Assembly: GCF_023502345.1 (NCBI RefSeq)
Contig: NZ_JAMFLX010000005.1
Span: 124,001 to 188,000, forward strand
Source of the DNA: Parendozoicomonas callyspongiae
GTDB taxonomy: Bacteria > Pseudomonadota > Gammaproteobacteria > Pseudomonadales > Endozoicomonadaceae
Reading direction: 5' to 3'
Length of the DNA: 64,000 nucleotides
Shown piece after piece: positions 1 through 8,166 of this stretch (positions within the stretch are counted from its first letter, which is position 1; each line of letters starts with the position of its first letter). The translations under genes and the position numbers were made by a program. A model generated the notes under the pieces. It worked only from the letters and a program-made list of their open reading frames with translations. It was not told where the DNA came from and did no database searches.

Positions 1-773
1 AACTGAAAGATCGTTTCGATATCGCTCTGGGTAATGACCCGGATTATGATCGCCATGGCATCGTGACCCGCTCGATGGGGCTGATGAATCCCAACCATTA
101 TATTGCTGTTGTTATCGACTACCTCTACCGTCACCGCAAAGGCTGGCCCAAATCGGCCAAGGTTGGTAAAACGCTTGTGACCAGTTCACTGATCGACCGC
201 GTAGTTGAAGGTCTGGGGCGTGATCTGTACGAAGTTCCGGTTGGTTTCAAATGGTTTGTTGATGGTCTGTTCAATGGCGAACTGGCCTTTGGCGGCGAAG
301 AAAGCGCCGGTGCCAGCTTCCTGCGCAAGGATGGCACAACCTGGTGTACCGATAAGGACGGCATCACCCTTGCGTTGCTTGCTGCTGAAATTACCGCCGT
401 CACAGGAAAAGATCCTGGCGAGTATTACCAGGAACTGGCAGCCAAGTATGGCAAACCTGTTTACTCCCGCATCCAGGCTCCAGCCACCCGCGAAGAACAG
501 AAAGCGCTGTCGGCACTGAATCCTCAAATGATTACGGCAGACACTCTGGCAGGCGATCCAATTCGTAAATGCCTGACAGAAGCGCCGGGGAATGGTGCAC
601 CACTTGGTGGTCTGAAAGTTATGACCGACAATGGCTGGTTTGCCGCCCGCCCTTCCGGAACAGAGCCTGCCTACAAGGTTTACGCTGAAAGCTTTAAAGG
701 CGAAGAACACCTGCAGCAGCTGCAGGACGAAGCCATCAAACTGGTTTCTGATGTGCTGTCTTCAGCTCAGTGA
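1..773 (+). CDS. pgm: Phosphoglucomutase, alpha-D-glucose type (C-terminal part)
   Basis: This enzyme interconverts glucose 1-phosphate and glucose 6-phosphate in the cytoplasm, linking glycogen and UDP-glucose metabolism to glycolysis. The reading frame is open from base 3, so the gene enters from outside the window and the phosphoserine domain is missing. What remains begins at the metal-binding loop ([11 protein letters not shown], bases about 39-71). It continues through the sugar-binding [10 protein letters not shown] loop and the C-terminal phosphate-binding loop [15 protein letters not shown]. Together these identify the alpha-D-phosphohexomutase superfamily, with the bacterial Pgm as the closest match. 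About 256 residues are visible, against roughly 545 for the E. coli enzyme. The ATG at 63 lies inside the metal-binding region and is not the true start. A strong terminator follows the stop codon. Confidence 0.95.
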   Translation, partial: LKDRFDIALGNDPDYDRHGIVTRSMGLMNPNHYIAVVIDYLYRHRKGWPKSAKVGKTLVTSSLIDRVVEGLGRDLYEVPVGFKWFVDGLFNGELAFGGEESAGASFLRKDGTTWCTDKDGITLALLAAEITAVTGKDPGEYYQELAAKYGKPVYSRIQAPATREEQKALSALNPQMITADTLAGDPIRKCLTEAPGNGAPLGGLKVMTDNGWFAARPSGTEPAYKVYAESFKGEEHLQQLQDEAIKLVSDVLSSAQ

Positions 774-793
774 TTTAATAAAGGAATAAAACG

Positions 794-824
794 AAGAAGG
801 CTTCCAATTGGAAGCCTTCTTTTT
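794..824 (+). terminator. Intrinsic terminator after pgm
   Basis: A perfect inverted repeat with 12-base arms around an AATT centre is followed by a run of T. It lies about 20 bases after the pgm stop. It also sits just beyond the stop of the convergent gene at 833 and could act on both strands. Confidence 0.85.
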
Positions 825-832
825 AATGCGAC

Positions 833-2608
833 TTATTTGTAGACCTTTCCCTGCTCCAGATTCAGAGAAATCTTGGGGGAGCTGATAATTATATCCTGAC
901 CAGGCTTGATGGTGACATGACGAACCATCTGCACTTTTGAATTCCCCTCATAGACAACTATAATACTCGGAGCCAAATTAGGCAAAACCTTGGGTCGGGC
1001 AACAAGGGTAAGCTTCATATTTACCGTGCCATCTTTATCTTTATCAACTTCAATACCATGCTGGCAGTTGTCACGCTCAATACCCATAACACCCCACTGC
1101 CCCATCTTCTCCTTCACAGCAATTTCCGCAATGGAACTCATACTGTTGAACAGCGTTTGATTCAGAACTGACAACATCTGCATTCCCTGTTCTGCCTCAA
1201 GCCCCTGAACAAACTGCTGCATAGATGCCAACACCGCCGCCTTCTCTTCTTTTGAATCAGGGTTTGCTCGCGCTTTAGCGTTATCCGCTACGGAACGGCC
1301 TTCCTCTTTCAACACCATGTTCTGACGAACAAGATCAACCTCACACTGTCGGCAGATCACAACCTGACCCGTCTGGTCATATTGGCTGCGCATCTCCTGA
1401 AGAGACTTTCCCCAGTTCCTGCTCTCATCATCGGAATCAATCGCATCAAGAAGATCATCTGCGACAGCCAGATCTTTTATGTCCTGCTGCGGATTGATTA
1501 TTTTGTCCAGCGCTTTTTCCCAGCAGAGTTTCTTGCAGTCCTTCAGCTCCTGCGGTGAAGAGAATATTTCATCAGATAAAGCATCCCTTAATACCAGGAG
1601 TGCAGAGACGCAATCTGTTGCCTGCTCATGTCCGAGAGAATCAACAACTTTCTCAACAGTTGCCACGGCAGATGGGCTTGCTGCCAGTTGATCCATCACT
1701 TCTTCCAGACACATTTTCCGAAACAGCTGACAGTCATCTTCCGAAGGAAACATCTGGGGGCCAACACCGCTACTCAACAGCAGTAAACCGGTAATATTCT
1801 TCTCGGGTGTAGTGCCTTCATCAGCCAAATGTATATGGTGCTGTAACTCGGCTGGCAGGATTCTGAAGGCCTCTAGCATCAGCCCCCGAACAAATTCCTG
1901 CATCGACTCCCGGTTCTTATTACTACTGTTAACCAGCCAGCCTCTATGCAGGGAATCCATGGAAAGTAGTTTTTCTCTAAGCTGATGACGAAGCGAAACA
2001 ATATCCGTCCTCAGCAAAACTTCGTCTTTATTTAACTCGTGGGCATCCTGTAAATAGAGACGGACTTCTTTCCAGAGCTCCTGGCACATCTCGAGGTCGT
2101 CATTATTCAGTACTGCCAGAGAACTGGCCATCCCCTGAATATGCTGTTTCTTCTCCCAGAGATAACCCTTGTCTTGTTTGGAAAGACGCTCACCAGAGAT
2201 ATCCTCCCAGCCCCCCATGCTTTCAGTATCACTTGAAACGCCAGAACTGAACCCACTATCACTACCCTTCCTGTCGGCAGCCGGTCGCTCCGAAACATCA
2301 TCCATGGTCTCAGCCAGTAAACCCGCTACTCCGGATTCATCACTGGAGCTGATATCGCTCCTTTCGCTCTCGGAAACCTGCCTTTCCCGGACGCGAACAC
2401 TTTCCTGCCGGGCATCAGCCAGCAGATTTTCTATCTCACGGTCAGACAGTCTGGAATCCTGAACAGGCTTCCCCTGAACTGTTTTGGACTTGGCAACCTG
2501 AGATTTGGCTTCAACCTTGGCTCCTGCACCTTTCTTATGTTCGACTTGCTGCCTTAAAGGCAGTTCATGACCCTGGGAGTGAAGTTCGGATCCAACAGGC
2601 TTTGGCAT
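833..2608 (-). CDS. Acidic, Ser-rich hypothetical protein (591 aa)
   Basis: I do not recognise a family. The open frame extends upstream to 2749, but the ATG at 2608 (MPKPVGSEL) has a well-placed AAGGA 8 bases ahead and is chosen as the start. The first 150 residues are polar and low in complexity. They contain many Ser, Glu and Asp and short repeats such as SSDESG and SSGVSSDTES, which suggests a disordered region. The rest is predicted largely helical, with two CxxC-like pairs near residues 410-420 (ICRQCEVD) but no complete zinc site. There is no signal peptide or membrane segment. A long disordered N-terminus on a cytoplasmic-type protein of unknown fold would suit a secreted effector, but nothing proves it. 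It converges on pgm and is divergent from glpT, so it is probably a single-gene unit. Confidence 0.75.
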   Translation of the reverse strand: MPKPVGSELHSQGHELPLRQQVEHKKGAGAKVEAKSQVAKSKTVQGKPVQDSRLSDREIENLLADARQESVRVRERQVSESERSDISSSDESGVAGLLAETMDDVSERPAADRKGSDSGFSSGVSSDTESMGGWEDISGERLSKQDKGYLWEKKQHIQGMASSLAVLNNDDLEMCQELWKEVRLYLQDAHELNKDEVLLRTDIVSLRHQLREKLLSMDSLHRGWLVNSSNKNRESMQEFVRGLMLEAFRILPAELQHHIHLADEGTTPEKNITGLLLLSSGVGPQMFPSEDDCQLFRKMCLEEVMDQLAASPSAVATVEKVVDSLGHEQATDCVSALLVLRDALSDEIFSSPQELKDCKKLCWEKALDKIINPQQDIKDLAVADDLLDAIDSDDESRNWGKSLQEMRSQYDQTGQVVICRQCEVDLVRQNMVLKEEGRSVADNAKARANPDSKEEKAAVLASMQQFVQGLEAEQGMQMLSVLNQTLFNSMSSIAEIAVKEKMGQWGVMGIERDNCQHGIEVDKDKDGTVNMKLTLVARPKVLPNLAPSIIVVYEGNSKVQMVRHVTIKPGQDIIISSPKISLNLEQGKVYK

Positions 2609-3046
2609 AATGAGCGTCCTTGCTATGAGGTACATTTCCTGAAGAACAGTTACCTCATGATCTAAAAAGATAAAACTCAAAACAAAATAAGTATAAACAC
2701 TCGTGGAGAAGGCCGACTTCCCCTGCCACTTTTTACTGACACATACCATTCAGTTAGATATGCCATAACCAAAAACAACAATCACTCTTAACACCTGAAG
2801 ATTAACTCAGGCTGTTTTTATTGAGTTTTTCACCACCTGATTCAGGTAAAAACTGGGAGGGTCAAAATAATTAGGTTGTTCTTTCTAAATTATTTCGAAT
2901 AATCAGGCTTTTCGATCAAACAGAACCCAGAAACACACAAGCGATTGTTTTGTAAGCAATATTTATGGAATGAGGTATTTTTTATACTTATAACATTCAA
3001 ACAATTGACCAAACTCTCCAACAAATAAACACAAAGTGACACCGGA
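2609..3046. other. AT-rich intergenic region, no gene seen
   Basis: This spacer between the divergent unknown gene and glpT is AT-rich and has no convincing open frame. It should hold the promoters of both genes. The only distinct sites I can point to are the palindromes near its right end, listed separately. Confidence 0.6.
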
Positions 3047-3076
3047 ATGATTTAAATCAACCCTTGATTAAATCAA
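3047..3076 (+). promoter_or_regulatory. Tandem palindromes upstream of glpT, FNR-like
   Basis: ATGATTTAAATCAA (3047-3060) matches the FNR/Anr consensus TTGAT-N4-ATCAA with one mismatch. It is followed by TTGATTAAATCAA (3064-3076), a 13-base near-palindrome with one base less in the centre. Both lie 48-77 bases before the glpT start. Anaerobic control of glp genes by FNR is known in E. coli; its application here is inference. Confidence 0.4.
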
Positions 3077-3123
3077 TAAATATAAGGTCTACGCCCTTCT
3101 CAACAAGACAAACGTAAAGTAGC

Positions 3124-4479
3124 ATGATTGGATTTTTAAAGCCTCCTGCTCACAAGGAGCCTTTGCCCAAGGAAAAGGTAGATTCCACTTATCAGCGCCT
3201 GCGCTGGCGGGTGTTTATCGGAATTTTTATCGGTTACGCCGGTTATTACCTTGTTCGTAAGAACTTCACGCTTGCTATTCCACACTTGGTAGAACAGGGC
3301 TTCACTCGTGCAGAACTCGGTTTTGCCCTGTCCGGTGTTGCTATTGCCTACGGTCTGTCCAAGTTCCTGATGGGCAGCGTTTCTGACCGCAGTAACGCCC
3401 GTAACTTTATGGCTCTGGGTCTGTTTGTCAGCTCCCTTATTATGATTGCCATGGGCACCATGCCTTTCTTCACCAGCTCCGTAGGCATCATGTTCCTGCT
3501 GCTGGGCGCTAACGGCTGGTTCCAGGGTATGGGCTGGCCACCTGCCGGTCGTACCATGGTGCACTGGTTCTCCGCCAGTGAGCGTGGCACCAAGATGGCA
3601 GTATGGAATGTCGCTCACAATATCGGTGGCGGCCTGCTGGCTCCTATCGCTCTGTGGGGTATGGCTGTCTTTGCTGACTGGCATGCGGTTCTGTATACCA
3701 ACGGTGTTGCAGCTCTGGGTGTTGCCCTGATTATCTGGCTGACTGTGCGTGATGCACCTCAGTCTGAAGGTCTGCCAAGCATCGAAGAGTACAAGAACGA
3801 CTATCCAAAAGCGTTTGACTACGACAAAGAGCACGAGCAGGAGTTCTCTGCCCGCCAGATCTTTATGGATTACGTTCTGAACAACAAGCTGCTGTGGGCT
3901 ATCGCTGTCGCAAACGCTTTTGTTTATCTGGTACGTTACGGCGTGCTGGACTGGGCACCTCTGTATCTGGCTGAAGCCAAGCACTTCTCCTTTGAAGATG
4001 CCGGTTGGGCTTACGCTCTGTACGAGTGGGCCGGTATCCCCGGCACTCTGGCCTGCGGCTGGCTGTCTGACAAGGTATTCAACGGTCGTCGTGCACCTGC
4101 CAGCATCATCTACATGCTGCTGACCCTGGCCTGTGTACTGATATACTGGTTCAACCCAGCCGGTAACCCCAACATCGATATCGCCATGCTGGTTGCCATC
4201 GGCTTCCTGATCTATGGCCCGGTTATGCTGATCGGCGTACACGCCCTTGACCTGGTACCGAAGAAGGCTGCCGGTACTGCTGCTGGTTTCACCGGTCTGT
4301 TCGGTTATGTTGGTGGTGCGGTAACTGCAAACGTGGTTATTGGTAAGGCTGTTGACGTGGCAGGCTGGGACGCCGGCTTCATGATCATTACCGGTGCCTG
4401 CGTACTGTCCATTATCCTGATTGCACTGACTCTGAAAGCTGAGAAGCGTTCTCTTGAAGGCGAAGCTGCTTTTGCCTGA
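3124..4479 (+). CDS. glpT: Glycerol-3-phosphate antiporter GlpT
   Basis: This inner-membrane protein of the major facilitator superfamily (organophosphate:phosphate antiporter family) imports sn-glycerol 3-phosphate in exchange for inorganic phosphate. At 451 residues it matches E. coli GlpT (452) and can be aligned along its whole length. Shared stretches include [40 protein letters not shown] and [16 protein letters not shown]. The substrate-binding Arg45 of E. coli is at the same position here, and the second arginine is present in [10 protein letters not shown] near residue 270. Twelve membrane segments are expected. It lies upstream of, and convergent with, a glycerophosphodiester phosphodiesterase and ABC importer, so the two systems may feed the same glycerol phosphate pool. 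FNR-like palindromes precede it. A palindromic repeat element lies 23 bases after the stop. Confidence 0.97.
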   Translation: MIGFLKPPAHKEPLPKEKVDSTYQRLRWRVFIGIFIGYAGYYLVRKNFTLAIPHLVEQGFTRAELGFALSGVAIAYGLSKFLMGSVSDRSNARNFMALGLFVSSLIMIAMGTMPFFTSSVGIMFLLLGANGWFQGMGWPPAGRTMVHWFSASERGTKMAVWNVAHNIGGGLLAPIALWGMAVFADWHAVLYTNGVAALGVALIIWLTVRDAPQSEGLPSIEEYKNDYPKAFDYDKEHEQEFSARQIFMDYVLNNKLLWAIAVANAFVYLVRYGVLDWAPLYLAEAKHFSFEDAGWAYALYEWAGIPGTLACGWLSDKVFNGRRAPASIIYMLLTLACVLIYWFNPAGNPNIDIAMLVAIGFLIYGPVMLIGVHALDLVPKKAAGTAAGFTGLFGYVGGAVTANVVIGKAVDVAGWDAGFMIITGACVLSIILIALTLKAEKRSLEGEAAFA

Positions 4480-4502
4480 TAACTGAGTTGTCATCAGAAA
4501 TC

Positions 4503-4768
4503 TAGGTTCTGTTGACATAAGTTTGTGCAATTCAGTGGCTCAGAAAGCCGCTAATCGCAAGAAGGGCTTGTGAAGGTGTAGTGGTTCTACATCAAGCAAA
4601 CCTGACGAAGTGAGTGGCGGCTTTCTGGGCCACCCGAAGGGCGTCAGCGAGGCTTTTCAGCTCGTCGTTGCAGCCGTTCGAAAGACAACCAGTATTCCTT
4701 CACGTCTGCGTCTAGATCTGAAAAGCCTCGCTGGCGCTGAATGCACAAACTTATGTCAACAGAACCTA
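4503..4768. repeat. 266-bp palindromic repeat element, copy 1
   Basis: The element is bounded by a perfect 27-bp inverted repeat (4503-4529 and 4742-4768). Inside are a 17-bp arm pair (4535-4551 with 4617-4633, one mismatch) enclosing a small hairpin near 4566-4595, and a perfect 16-bp arm pair (4645-4660 with 4718-4733). It can be drawn as a cloverleaf-like fold. It has no open frame of note. A second element at 47731-47998 has the same layout and a shared core motif, GAAAGRCAACMAGYATTYCT, although its stems differ in sequence. A non-autonomous mobile element or a structured DNA/RNA repeat are both possible; I do not recognise a named family. Confidence 0.85.
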
Positions 4769-4802
4769 AAACGGCGATAAACAATTTTATCGCCGTTTTT
4801 TT
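4768..4802. terminator. Bidirectional terminator between glpT and the phosphodiesterase gene
   Basis: A 14-bp perfect stem (4768-4781 with 4786-4799) with A-rich and T-rich flanks lies immediately next to the minus-strand stop at 4801. Long T runs on the plus strand support termination of glpT reading; the minus-strand T run is short. Confidence 0.75.
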
Positions 4803-6270
4803 ATGCGTCAGTCAGCAACTTATGCAGCACAAAGGGGGAATCCACATTCATCAGGTCAGGTGACAGCTGAATCAACTTCTTTATGTCTTCCTGATTATCA
4901 CCTGAGTAGGCCAGCATGACCCGCACTCCCCGCTCCCGACAATCCTGGATATCTTGCAGACTTGCTATCGAGTGATGAAACTCAACAACATCAGCATCAA
5001 AGTCGGTAATGGATTTATCCAGGGTTGAATAGTCCTGTCTGCGGGACATAAGACGAGCCTTTGAAGAGGCTCCCCGTATGGTTCTCAAATACTTTTTGTT
5101 AAATGACCAGAAGAAACAGTGATCGAGAAAATCCATCTCCTCCACCAGCCTTAACACTTTAAGAGGATCAGCCAGCTTCAGCTCAATATAGAGCTGCCCG
5201 CCATACTCCTTAGCCAGAGCAATCACTTCCACCAACAGCGGCAGCTGGATTCCCTGGTAGAAAGAATCAAACCAGCTTCCGGCATCCAGTTTCAGCAGAT
5301 CGGCAAGGCTGGTTTCTCCAACATTACCAGTGCCATCGGTGGTTCGCTCCAGCTGATAGTCGTGAATCACAACCAGCTGATTGTCGGCAGTTTCAAAAAC
5401 ATCAATTTCCACATAGGAAAACCCGGCAGCAAAGGCAGCATCAACGGCAGGCAGGGTGTTCTCCGGAGCAATATTATGAGCCCCTCTGTGACAAACAATA
5501 TCAATGGCAGATGACGTTATCTGCGAAAAGGGTTTCAACATTTCCGGCCGGTCGGAACAAATTCCCAGAACAGGCATTTGTAGAAGGTCTTTTATCACTT
5601 CTGCACGCTCTTCATGCCAAAGCATAAGGTGAAGACCTTCATTCGCAGCCCGTTCCAACATTTCCGGCGTCAAAAGCTTCTGAGGTTTTGGCGAAGCGTA
5701 CTCCCAGCAGGGATGAATAATATCTGCCCCGGTTAAACGCGCTGCTTCAAATGGATCGACTCTGGGAGGAATCAGCATGGCCACAGGCCATGGGCAGCCA
5801 TCCGCCTGCAACTGACGACATGTGTCAGGGGATGTTGTGCCAAACACAGCTTTTGATATCTGGTTTTCGGCAAGCTGTTGCAGAATAACCGAAGCCGCCT
5901 CGACAGCTTTAACATCCAGATACAGTCCGGTATCTGTTTCTTTTGCCAGGGCAATAATCTCTTCGAGCCGTGGAACTGTCCGCCCGGCTTCCTCAGAAGC
6001 CTGTCGAAGAACTTGGTAACTCTGCTCAGAAAATATCAGATCTTTTCTGCCGATATAGCCAAGATCCCTGTCATGGCAAGCGACACAAATGCCATCAGCT
6101 GTAAGCCGAAGATCAACTTCCCAGAAATCAGCATTCAGTTCAGCGGCCCGCCGAAAAGCCTTCAGAGTATTTTCATTGGCATAGAAACTGGCTCCGCGGT
6201 GTGCCACAGAGAGAGGTCTGTCCCGCCTGGCATTAAGCCAGGCGAGATCAGGAAAAAAGGAGGTCGTCAC
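4801..6270 (-). CDS. Tandem-domain glycerophosphodiester phosphodiesterase
   Basis: The enzyme hydrolyses glycerophosphodiesters, the deacylation products of phospholipids, to sn-glycerol 3-phosphate and an alcohol. The 489 residues hold two GDPD TIM-barrel domains. The first (about 18-245) carries VAHRGA, ENTL, EVDLRLTADG and CHDRDL. The second (about 255-485) carries VCHRGAHNIAPENTL, VEIDVFETADNQLVVIHD and the typical TDGTG. Each has the His, Glu, Asp and His positions of the family, so both may be active. Single-domain enzymes are about 250-350 residues; the tandem form is unusual. There is no signal peptide, so it acts in the cytoplasm on imported substrate. The start overlaps the end of the upstream ATPase gene by 4 bases, which makes it the last gene of the importer operon. 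Confidence 0.93.
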   Translation of the reverse strand: MTTSFFPDLAWLNARRDRPLSVAHRGASFYANENTLKAFRRAAELNADFWEVDLRLTADGICVACHDRDLGYIGRKDLIFSEQSYQVLRQASEEAGRTVPRLEEIIALAKETDTGLYLDVKAVEAASVILQQLAENQISKAVFGTTSPDTCRQLQADGCPWPVAMLIPPRVDPFEAARLTGADIIHPCWEYASPKPQKLLTPEMLERAANEGLHLMLWHEERAEVIKDLLQMPVLGICSDRPEMLKPFSQITSSAIDIVCHRGAHNIAPENTLPAVDAAFAAGFSYVEIDVFETADNQLVVIHDYQLERTTDGTGNVGETSLADLLKLDAGSWFDSFYQGIQLPLLVEVIALAKEYGGQLYIELKLADPLKVLRLVEEMDFLDHCFFWSFNKKYLRTIRGASSKARLMSRRQDYSTLDKSITDFDADVVEFHHSIASLQDIQDCRERGVRVMLAYSGDNQEDIKKLIQLSPDLMNVDSPFVLHKLLTDA

Positions 6271-7325
6271 AGACGCTCACCCTCTCCATCAAAGGCAAGA
6301 ATATTGTCCTGACAGATACCCCAGGTTACCTCCTGACCAAGCTGGTACTGGGCATCATGGTTCTGAATGGAACGCAGAATATCTCCGTTATCCAGCACTA
6401 CGTCGTACAGGTTTTCCCGACCATGGGCCTCAATAAAGGAAATCTTTCCCTTTACCTTGAGATCGAACTCAGGACGGAAAAACTCGGGCCGAATACCCAG
6501 TTTGATTTTCTGGCCATCGCTCACCTTTTGGGCATGCCCATTCAAGGCAACACGGGTTTCACCACCATGGAGATGACAGTGACTGTCCTTGATCACACCC
6601 TCAAGGAAGGCTATGGGTGGGTTACCCAGGAAACCGGCAACAAAATCAGAGCTTGGATTGCGGTACATCTCTTCCGGCGCAGACAGCTGGACAATCTTGC
6701 CACCATTCATAATGGCAATCCGGTCACACATGGACATGGCTTCCACCTGATCATGGGTTACCAGCACCGCTGTGATTCCTGTCTGCTGCTGTATACGGCG
6801 GATTTCCGAACGCATTTCCAGACGCAGCTTGGCATCAAGGTTGGCCAACGGTTCATCAAGCAGCAGAATATCCGGCTTGCGCACCAGTGCCCGCGCCAGA
6901 GCCACACGCTGCTGCTGTCCACCAGACAGTTGCACAGGTTTACGGTCAAGCAGCTCTTCAATCTGAACCAGTTCGGCCATAGCCTGGACTTCTTTTTCAA
7001 TCACGGCTTTGGAGCGCTTCTGAATCTTCAATGGAAAGGCAATGTTTTCCCAGACATTCATATGGGGATAAAGTGCGTAGTTCTGGAATACGACACCAAC
7101 ATTACGCTTCTGGGATGGCAGGGATGTCACATCCTTATCGCCAAACAGAAGCCGTCCGCCGTCCATGCCATGAATACCGCAGATGGCAAACAGCGTGGTT
7201 GATTTGCCACAACCGGAAGGCCCAAGCAATGCCAGCATCTCCCCGCTTTTAATATCGAGGTTCATATCCTTGATAACGGTGACATCGCCAAAGGTCTTGG
7301 TAAAAGAATCAAGTAGAATACGCAT
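6267..7325 (-). CDS. ABC importer ATPase, MalK/UgpC type
   Basis: This is the cytoplasmic ATP-hydrolysing subunit of a carbohydrate-type (CUT1) importer. Walker A is GPSGCGKST (about residues 36-44), the signature is LSGGQQQRVALARAL and Walker B is ILLLDEPLANLDAK. An H-loop lies in VLVTHDQVEAM. A C-terminal TOBE/MOP-like regulatory domain follows from about residue 235. The 352-residue length is normal for MalK/UgpC. It overlaps the permease gene upstream by 1 base and the phosphodiesterase gene downstream by 4, so translation is coupled through the operon. The linked phosphodiesterase suggests glycerophosphodiesters or glycerol phosphate as substrate, as in Ugp. Substrate cannot be read from the ATPase, so no symbol is given. 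Confidence 0.95.
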   Translation of the reverse strand: MRILLDSFTKTFGDVTVIKDMNLDIKSGEMLALLGPSGCGKSTTLFAICGIHGMDGGRLLFGDKDVTSLPSQKRNVGVVFQNYALYPHMNVWENIAFPLKIQKRSKAVIEKEVQAMAELVQIEELLDRKPVQLSGGQQQRVALARALVRKPDILLLDEPLANLDAKLRLEMRSEIRRIQQQTGITAVLVTHDQVEAMSMCDRIAIMNGGKIVQLSAPEEMYRNPSSDFVAGFLGNPPIAFLEGVIKDSHCHLHGGETRVALNGHAQKVSDGQKIKLGIRPEFFRPEFDLKVKGKISFIEAHGRENLYDVVLDNGDILRSIQNHDAQYQLGQEVTWGICQDNILAFDGEGERL

Positions 7326-8155
7326 CAGCCCTTGGAACCTCCGCCGTAGATGTTCATCAGTTTCTTCTGGAAAGTGAGGTAGATAAAAATCACCGGCATG
7401 GCATAGAACAGGCCAACCGACTTGAACATATTAAAGTCGGGCCGGGTATCATCCAGAATCAACGAGTTAAGATAAGTGGACAGCACCTGACCACTGCCGC
7501 TTGGTGACAACACCTGGGGTAAAATAAATTCACTCCATGCTGACAGGAACGAGAACACGCCCAGTGCCACCAGCCCCGGCTGCACCTGGGGCAGAACCAG
7601 TTTCCACCAGACCGTAAACCGGCTGGCACCATCCTGCACCCCGGCCATCTCGATCTCCCAGGGCACTGTGTCGTAGAACCCCTTCATAATCCAGATGCCG
7701 AATGGCAGTTCCAGTGCGGTCTTCACAATAATCACACCAAGCAGTGTGTTATAGAGCCCGAGCAACTGCAGGATCAGGAAGATGGCGATTATCAGGGTAA
7801 TGGTTGGAAAGGCATGCAGAGTGATCAAGCCGGCCAGCATAAAGCGCCGGAATGGCATATTCAGACGACTCAACGCGTAACCGGCCATCAGTGACACCGT
7901 CATCACAATGGATGACGTGGTTGCAGCAAAAATAAAGGTATTAAGCGTCACCGGCCAGATGGATGTCTCACCAACCTTTGGCTCTTCCCACAAGAAGCGC
8001 CAGTGCTCCAGGGTAAAGCTGGTTGGAATCAAAGAACCCGCCGGAGCATCGGAGATGGTGTCGACAAACAGGAACACATACATGGTTACCAGTGGCAGAG
8101 ATACCAAAGCAAGCAGAATGATGATCGGCAGGGACGAGAAATTTCGCGACTTCAT
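7325..8155 (-). CDS. ABC importer permease, MalG/UgpE type
   Basis: This inner-membrane subunit of the CUT1 importer has 276 residues and about six membrane segments. The first is near residues 10-32 (IIILLALVSLPLVTMYVFLF). The cytoplasmic EAA loop that docks the ATPase is visible as EIEMAGVQDGASRFTVWWKL at about residues 185-205, followed by PQVQPG. Its length fits MalG-type permeases. It follows the larger permease by 11 bases and overlaps the ATPase gene by 1 base. The membrane channel is presumably formed with that larger permease. I am confident of the family and not of the transported compound. Confidence 0.94.
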   Translation of the reverse strand: MKSRNFSSLPIIILLALVSLPLVTMYVFLFVDTISDAPAGSLIPTSFTLEHWRFLWEEPKVGETSIWPVTLNTFIFAATTSSIVMTVSLMAGYALSRLNMPFRRFMLAGLITLHAFPTITLIIAIFLILQLLGLYNTLLGVIIVKTALELPFGIWIMKGFYDTVPWEIEMAGVQDGASRFTVWWKLVLPQVQPGLVALGVFSFLSAWSEFILPQVLSPSGSGQVLSTYLNSLILDDTRPDFNMFKSVGLFYAMPVIFIYLTFQKKLMNIYGGGSKG

Positions 8156-8166
8156 AGTATCCCTTC

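Noticed and set aside
186-710. A 174-codon minus-strand frame
   Set aside because: Antisense shadow of pgm; no recognisable protein.
3136-4530. A 464-codon open frame on the minus strand
   Set aside because: It lies entirely antisense to glpT, is Gln/His/Thr-rich as expected for a shadow frame, and has no ribosome site.
4503-4768. Interpretation of the palindromic element as an ordinary insertion sequence
   Set aside because: It is only 266 bp with no transposase frame, and the inner sequence is itself built of paired stems; a non-autonomous or structural element fits better.
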